64,000 bases of DNA from Paraburkholderia aromaticivorans. Lineage in GTDB: Bacteria; Pseudomonadota; Gammaproteobacteria; Burkholderiales; Burkholderiaceae. Positions 61,424-64,000 of this stretch are shown piece after piece (within the stretch, counting starts at the first letter, position 1; the number at the start of each line of letters is the position of its first letter). The notes beneath the pieces are model-generated. The model did not search any database and was not told the origin of the DNA. It saw nothing but the letters and a program-made list of their open reading frames with translations. Made by a program: the position numbers and the translations under genes. The stretch lies in assembly GCF_012689525.1 (NCBI RefSeq), contig NZ_CP051516.1, positions 4,154,001-4,218,000 of the forward strand, in the 5' to 3' direction.

Positions 61424-61463
61424 AGCAAAATGGCCGCGCTAAATGCGTGGCCATTTTGCTTCG
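61424..61463. terminator. Rho-independent terminator between mrcA and cyaY
   Basis: AGCAAAATGGCC pairs perfectly with GGCCATTTTGCT around a 13-nt loop. The A and T runs on both sides make it able to serve both mrcA and the convergent cyaY. Confidence 0.85.
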
Positions 61464-61520
61464 TGCGTTCAGGGCGAATCGATTCGGCCACGTTGGCGAC
61501 GCTCGCCCGATCGGCGGCTC

Positions 61521-61838
61521 TTACGCTTCGAAGTGAACCGGCTCGCCGGCCTGCTGCGTCGCGTACTCCGACAGCGCGGCGAAAAACTCCGTGCCGCCGC
61601 GCGTATCGCGCCATTCGCCATCGACGAAACGGAAGTGGAAACCGCCCGCTTTCGCGGCGATCCAGATCTCGCTCATGGGCGGCTGAAGATTGACGATGAT
61701 CTTCGAGCGGTTCTCGAATTCGAGGGTCAGGACGTTGCCGCTGCGCTCCAGTTCGATGTCGGCATCCGTGTCGTCGAGCGCGCGTTCGATGGCGGCTAGC
61801 GCGGCTTCCGCGCGGGTCAGGTATTCACTATCGGACAT
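61521..61838 (-). CDS. cyaY: Frataxin-like iron-sulfur cluster assembly protein CyaY
   Basis: CyaY binds iron and modulates the Isc cysteine desulfurase. The 105-residue protein has the acidic first helix [40 protein letters not shown] and the beta-sheet [22 protein letters not shown]. The start at 61838 has GGAG six bases upstream; an in-frame ATG four codons earlier is less likely. It is divergent from lptM, with 35 bp between starts. Confidence 0.95.
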   Translation of the reverse strand: MSDSEYLTRAEAALAAIERALDDTDADIELERSGNVLTLEFENRSKIIVNLQPPMSEIWIAAKAGGFHFRFVDGEWRDTRGGTEFFAALSEYATQQAGEPVHFEA

Positions 61839-61873
61839 GCTAAACTCCATCGATTATTTATTCAGGGACAGTC

Positions 61874-62212
61874 ATGCGAGTCGTATCTCGGATGCGCGCG
61901 GCGGCGCCCGGCCGCGCGATTGTAGCGGTTTTAGCCATTCTCGCAGGTTGTGCACTTGCCGGCTGCGGACAACGCGGTTCGCTCTATTTGCCCAACGTAC
62001 CGCCGCTACCGGCCAAGCCGATCGATCGCACGCAAACGCCGGACGTCGCGCAACCCGCGTCGGCTACATCCAGTGATATGAGCACCGTCCCGGATACCTC
62101 CGGCACACCGCTTTCGTTGGCGCCGGAAAACGAACTCGCCGCGCCGCCCGCCTCCGCCGCATCCGCTACGGCGGCTCCGCTGCCTGCTTCCGCCGCCACA
62201 CCTGTTCAATAA
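61874..62212 (+). CDS. lptM: Small lipoprotein LptM (YifL-like)
   Basis: LptM assists maturation of the LptDE lipopolysaccharide translocon. The 112-residue protein has a lipoprotein signal with lipobox LAGC (C31) followed by the signature GQRGSLYLP. The remainder is a disordered Ala/Pro/Ser tail longer than in E. coli. It is 9 bp upstream of lysA, the conserved cyaY-lptM-lysA arrangement. Confidence 0.88.
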   Translation: MRVVSRMRAAAPGRAIVAVLAILAGCALAGCGQRGSLYLPNVPPLPAKPIDRTQTPDVAQPASATSSDMSTVPDTSGTPLSLAPENELAAPPASAASATAAPLPASAATPVQ

Positions 62213-62221
62213 GACTTTCGC

Positions 62222-63484
62222 ATGACTCGATCCGCATTTGACTACGTCGACGGCGTGCTGCACGCCGAAGGCGTGTCCGCCGTCTCTCTCGCCAAGCAGT
62301 TCGGCTCGCCGCTGTACGTGTACTCGCGCGCCGCGCTCACTGAAGCGTGGAACGCCTATGCAGGCGCTTGCGCCGGCCGTCGCGCGAGCGTGCACGTCGC
62401 CGTGAAGGCCAATAGCAATCTCGCCGTGTTGAACGTGTTCGCGCGCCTGGGCGCCGGCTTCGACATCGTTTCGGGCGGTGAACTGGCGCGTGTGCTGGCC
62501 GCCGGCGGCAAAGCGGAAAACACCGTGTTTTCCGGCGTCGGCAAGAACGCGGACGAAATGCGCGACGCGCTCGCGGCCGGCGTGAAATGCTTCAACGTCG
62601 AATCGATTCCCGAGCTCGATCGCCTGAATGCGGTTGCCGCGGAAATGGGCAAGAAGGCGCCTGTCTCGCTGCGCGTGAATCCGGACGTTGACGCGAAGAC
62701 GCATCCGTATATTTCCACGGGCCTGAAGTCGAACAAGTTCGGCGTCGCGTTCGAAGACGCGCGCGCCACGTATCAGGCGGCCGCGGCCATGGCGAATCTC
62801 GAGGTGGTCGGCATCGACTGCCATATCGGCTCGCAGATCACCGAAGTCGCGCCGTATCTCGACGCGGTCGACAAAGTGCTGGAACTGGTCGAACAGATCG
62901 AGCAGGACGGCGTGAAGATTCGTCACATCGACGTGGGCGGCGGTCTCGGCATCACGTACGACGATGAAACGCCGCCGGAAATCGGCGAGTTCGTCCGCAC
63001 TGTGCTCGATCGGATCGAAGCGCGCGGTCACGGCCATCGTGAAGTGTATTTCGAGCCGGGCCGTTCGCTGGTCGGCAACGCGGGCGTGCTGCTTACGCGC
63101 GTCGAGTTTCTGAAGCCGGGCGCGGAAAAGAATTTCGCTATCGTCGATGCGGCCATGACCGATCTCGCGCGCCCCGCCATGTATGAGGCGTATCACGCGA
63201 TCGATCCAGTTGTGAAGCGCGACGTGCCGGCTCACGTTTACGACGTAGTCGGTCCGGTGTGCGAGAGCGGCGATTGGCTCGGCCGCGAACGCCTGCTGGC
63301 GGTCGAACCGGGCGATCTGCTGGCGATCCGCTCAGCCGGCGCGTACGGCTTCGTGATGAGCTCCAACTACAACACACGTCCGCGCGCGGCCGAGGTGATG
63401 GTTGATGGTACACAGGTGCATGTGGTTCGCGCACGCGAAGAGGTGAAGCAGTTGTTTGCGGGCGAAACGATTCTGCCGGCGTAA
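62222..63484 (+). CDS. lysA: Diaminopimelate decarboxylase
   Basis: LysA decarboxylates meso-diaminopimelate to lysine. The 420-residue PLP enzyme of the alanine-racemase/ODC fold III has the PLP Lys in HVAVKANSNLAVL. It also has FDIVSGGELARVLAAG, the HIGSQ motif, DVGGGLG, EPGRSLV, CESGDWL and the C-terminal AYGFVMSSNYNTRPRAAEV. Start chosen at the ATG 9 bp after lptM. A strong terminator follows. Confidence 0.98.
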   Translation: MTRSAFDYVDGVLHAEGVSAVSLAKQFGSPLYVYSRAALTEAWNAYAGACAGRRASVHVAVKANSNLAVLNVFARLGAGFDIVSGGELARVLAAGGKAENTVFSGVGKNADEMRDALAAGVKCFNVESIPELDRLNAVAAEMGKKAPVSLRVNPDVDAKTHPYISTGLKSNKFGVAFEDARATYQAAAAMANLEVVGIDCHIGSQITEVAPYLDAVDKVLELVEQIEQDGVKIRHIDVGGGLGITYDDETPPEIGEFVRTVLDRIEARGHGHREVYFEPGRSLVGNAGVLLTRVEFLKPGAEKNFAIVDAAMTDLARPAMYEAYHAIDPVVKRDVPAHVYDVVGPVCESGDWLGRERLLAVEPGDLLAIRSAGAYGFVMSSNYNTRPRAAEVMVDGTQVHVVRAREEVKQLFAGETILPA

Positions 63485-63507
63485 CCTTCAAGAGTTGCGC
63501 CAACGTC

Positions 63508-63542
63508 AAAAAGGCGATGCCACTGCGGCATCGCCTTTTTTG
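63508..63542. terminator. Rho-independent terminator between lysA and msrQ
   Basis: AAAAAGGCGATGCC pairs with GGCATCGCCTTTTT around ACTGC, a 14-bp perfect stem with A/T runs on both sides. It serves both lysA and the convergent msrQ. Confidence 0.95.
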
Positions 63543-63569
63543 TGTTTACGTGAACCGCGCCGGCGCCGG

Positions 63570-64000
63570 TCAACGCGTCTTCGACATCCTGTCACGCATC
63601 CAGACGATCAAACGCCAACCGAGCAACGCCACCATGACCGCGCCGTAAATCTTCGGCAGGATCAGATCGTGTTTGCCCGCCTTCATCCACCAGAAGTGCA
63701 GGATCGCGAGCGCGCCGATCGCATAGATGGACCGATGCAGCATCTGCCAGCGACGCCCGAGCTTGCGCACCATCGCGCGCGGCGATGTCACGGCCAATGC
63801 GATCAGCAACACGAACGCCGCGAAGCCCACCGTGATGAACGGCCGCTTACCGATGTCCTTGATGATCGCGGCGACGTCGAACCATTTGTCGAACCACAGG
63901 TAAGTGGTGAAATGCAGCGTCGCGTAGAAGAACGCATAGAGCCCGAGCATGCGGCGAAAGCGCACGAACGCAGCGACGCCGGTGAGTCGGCGCAGCGGCG
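63570..64000 (-). CDS. msrQ: MsrQ heme-binding membrane subunit of the MsrPQ methionine sulfoxide reductase (5' end outside window)
   Basis: MsrQ is the heme b membrane partner that delivers electrons to periplasmic MsrP for repairing oxidised methionine. The frame continues past the right edge; about 143 C-terminal residues are visible, with four to five membrane segments. Family features are FRRMLGLYAFFYATLHFTTYLWFD, TSPRAMVRKLGRRWQMLHRSIYAIGALAILHFWWM and a final helix YGAVMVALLGWRLIVW. His residues in LHF, LHRS and LHFWW are candidate heme ligands. msrP would be expected just upstream, outside the window. Confidence 0.9.
   Translation of the reverse strand, partial: PLRRLTGVAAFVRFRRMLGLYAFFYATLHFTTYLWFDKWFDVAAIIKDIGKRPFITVGFAAFVLLIALAVTSPRAMVRKLGRRWQMLHRSIYAIGALAILHFWWMKAGKHDLILPKIYGAVMVALLGWRLIVWMRDRMSKTR

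Overview
The window is about 64 kb of GC-rich chromosome from a betaproteobacterium, most likely a Burkholderia/Paraburkholderia-type organism. The basis is gene order (mla - yadGH-like - bolA - murA - his - tat; pilMN..Q - aroKB - dgt - gltBD), strong GC bias at third codon positions, and protein sequences that read like that lineage. Most genes are core housekeeping genes. No rRNA, tRNA, prophage, CRISPR array or intact insertion sequence is visible.

Layout. 1-3.4 kb: sspA (cut by the window edge) and petABC for the cytochrome bc1 complex. 3.6-5.6 kb: a NIF3-family gene divergent from a membrane-anchored HtrA/DegS-type protease with a polyglycine tail. 5.7-24.4 kb: one long co-oriented minus-strand block running mlaFEDACB, an ABC-2 exporter, bolA, murA, hisGDCB, marC, hisHAFIE, a DUF4870 protein, a HIT protein and tatABC. 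24.5-28.3 kb: thiOSGE behind a clear TPP riboswitch. 28.6-31.2 kb: an SbmA/YddA-type ABC exporter overlapping an SDR gene. 31.2-39.1 kb is the most accessory-looking part. It holds a pyrimidine-rich tandem repeat, two secreted proteins, two closely related OmpR-type response regulators (one with a histidine kinase), a four-gene operon between them carrying a stand-alone flgH, and a Tat-type phosphatase-like lipoprotein whose catalytic Cys is Ser. 39.4-42 kb: an MFS transporter and a D-amino-acid dehydrogenase. 42.2-49.5 kb: gltBD and a degenerate REP-type transposase relative. 49.6-51.1 kb: ompW and a DUF883 gene. 51.2-58.7 kb: dgt, aroB, aroK and the pilus assembly genes pilQ, a fused pilO-pilP, pilN and pilM. 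59-64 kb: divergent mrcA (PBP1A), cyaY, lptM, lysA and msrQ (cut by the edge).

How the genes fit together. The minus-strand block joins envelope maintenance (Mla lipid transport, MurA, Tat export) with histidine synthesis. Rieske PetA and the phosphatase-like lipoprotein both carry twin-arginine signals and so are plausible clients of the tatABC encoded here. The thi genes make and couple the thiazole of thiamine under TPP control. MrcA and the Pil genes share a divergent promoter region.

The best leads for something unusual are: the two-regulator region with the orphan FlgH operon; a direct-repeat DNA element shared by two intergenic regions nearby; and several proteins that keep their fold but have lost catalytic residues (phosphatase Cys to Ser, transposase HUH motif lost, SDR Tyr to Thr). 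No convincing wholly new system is seen; these leads are graded accordingly.
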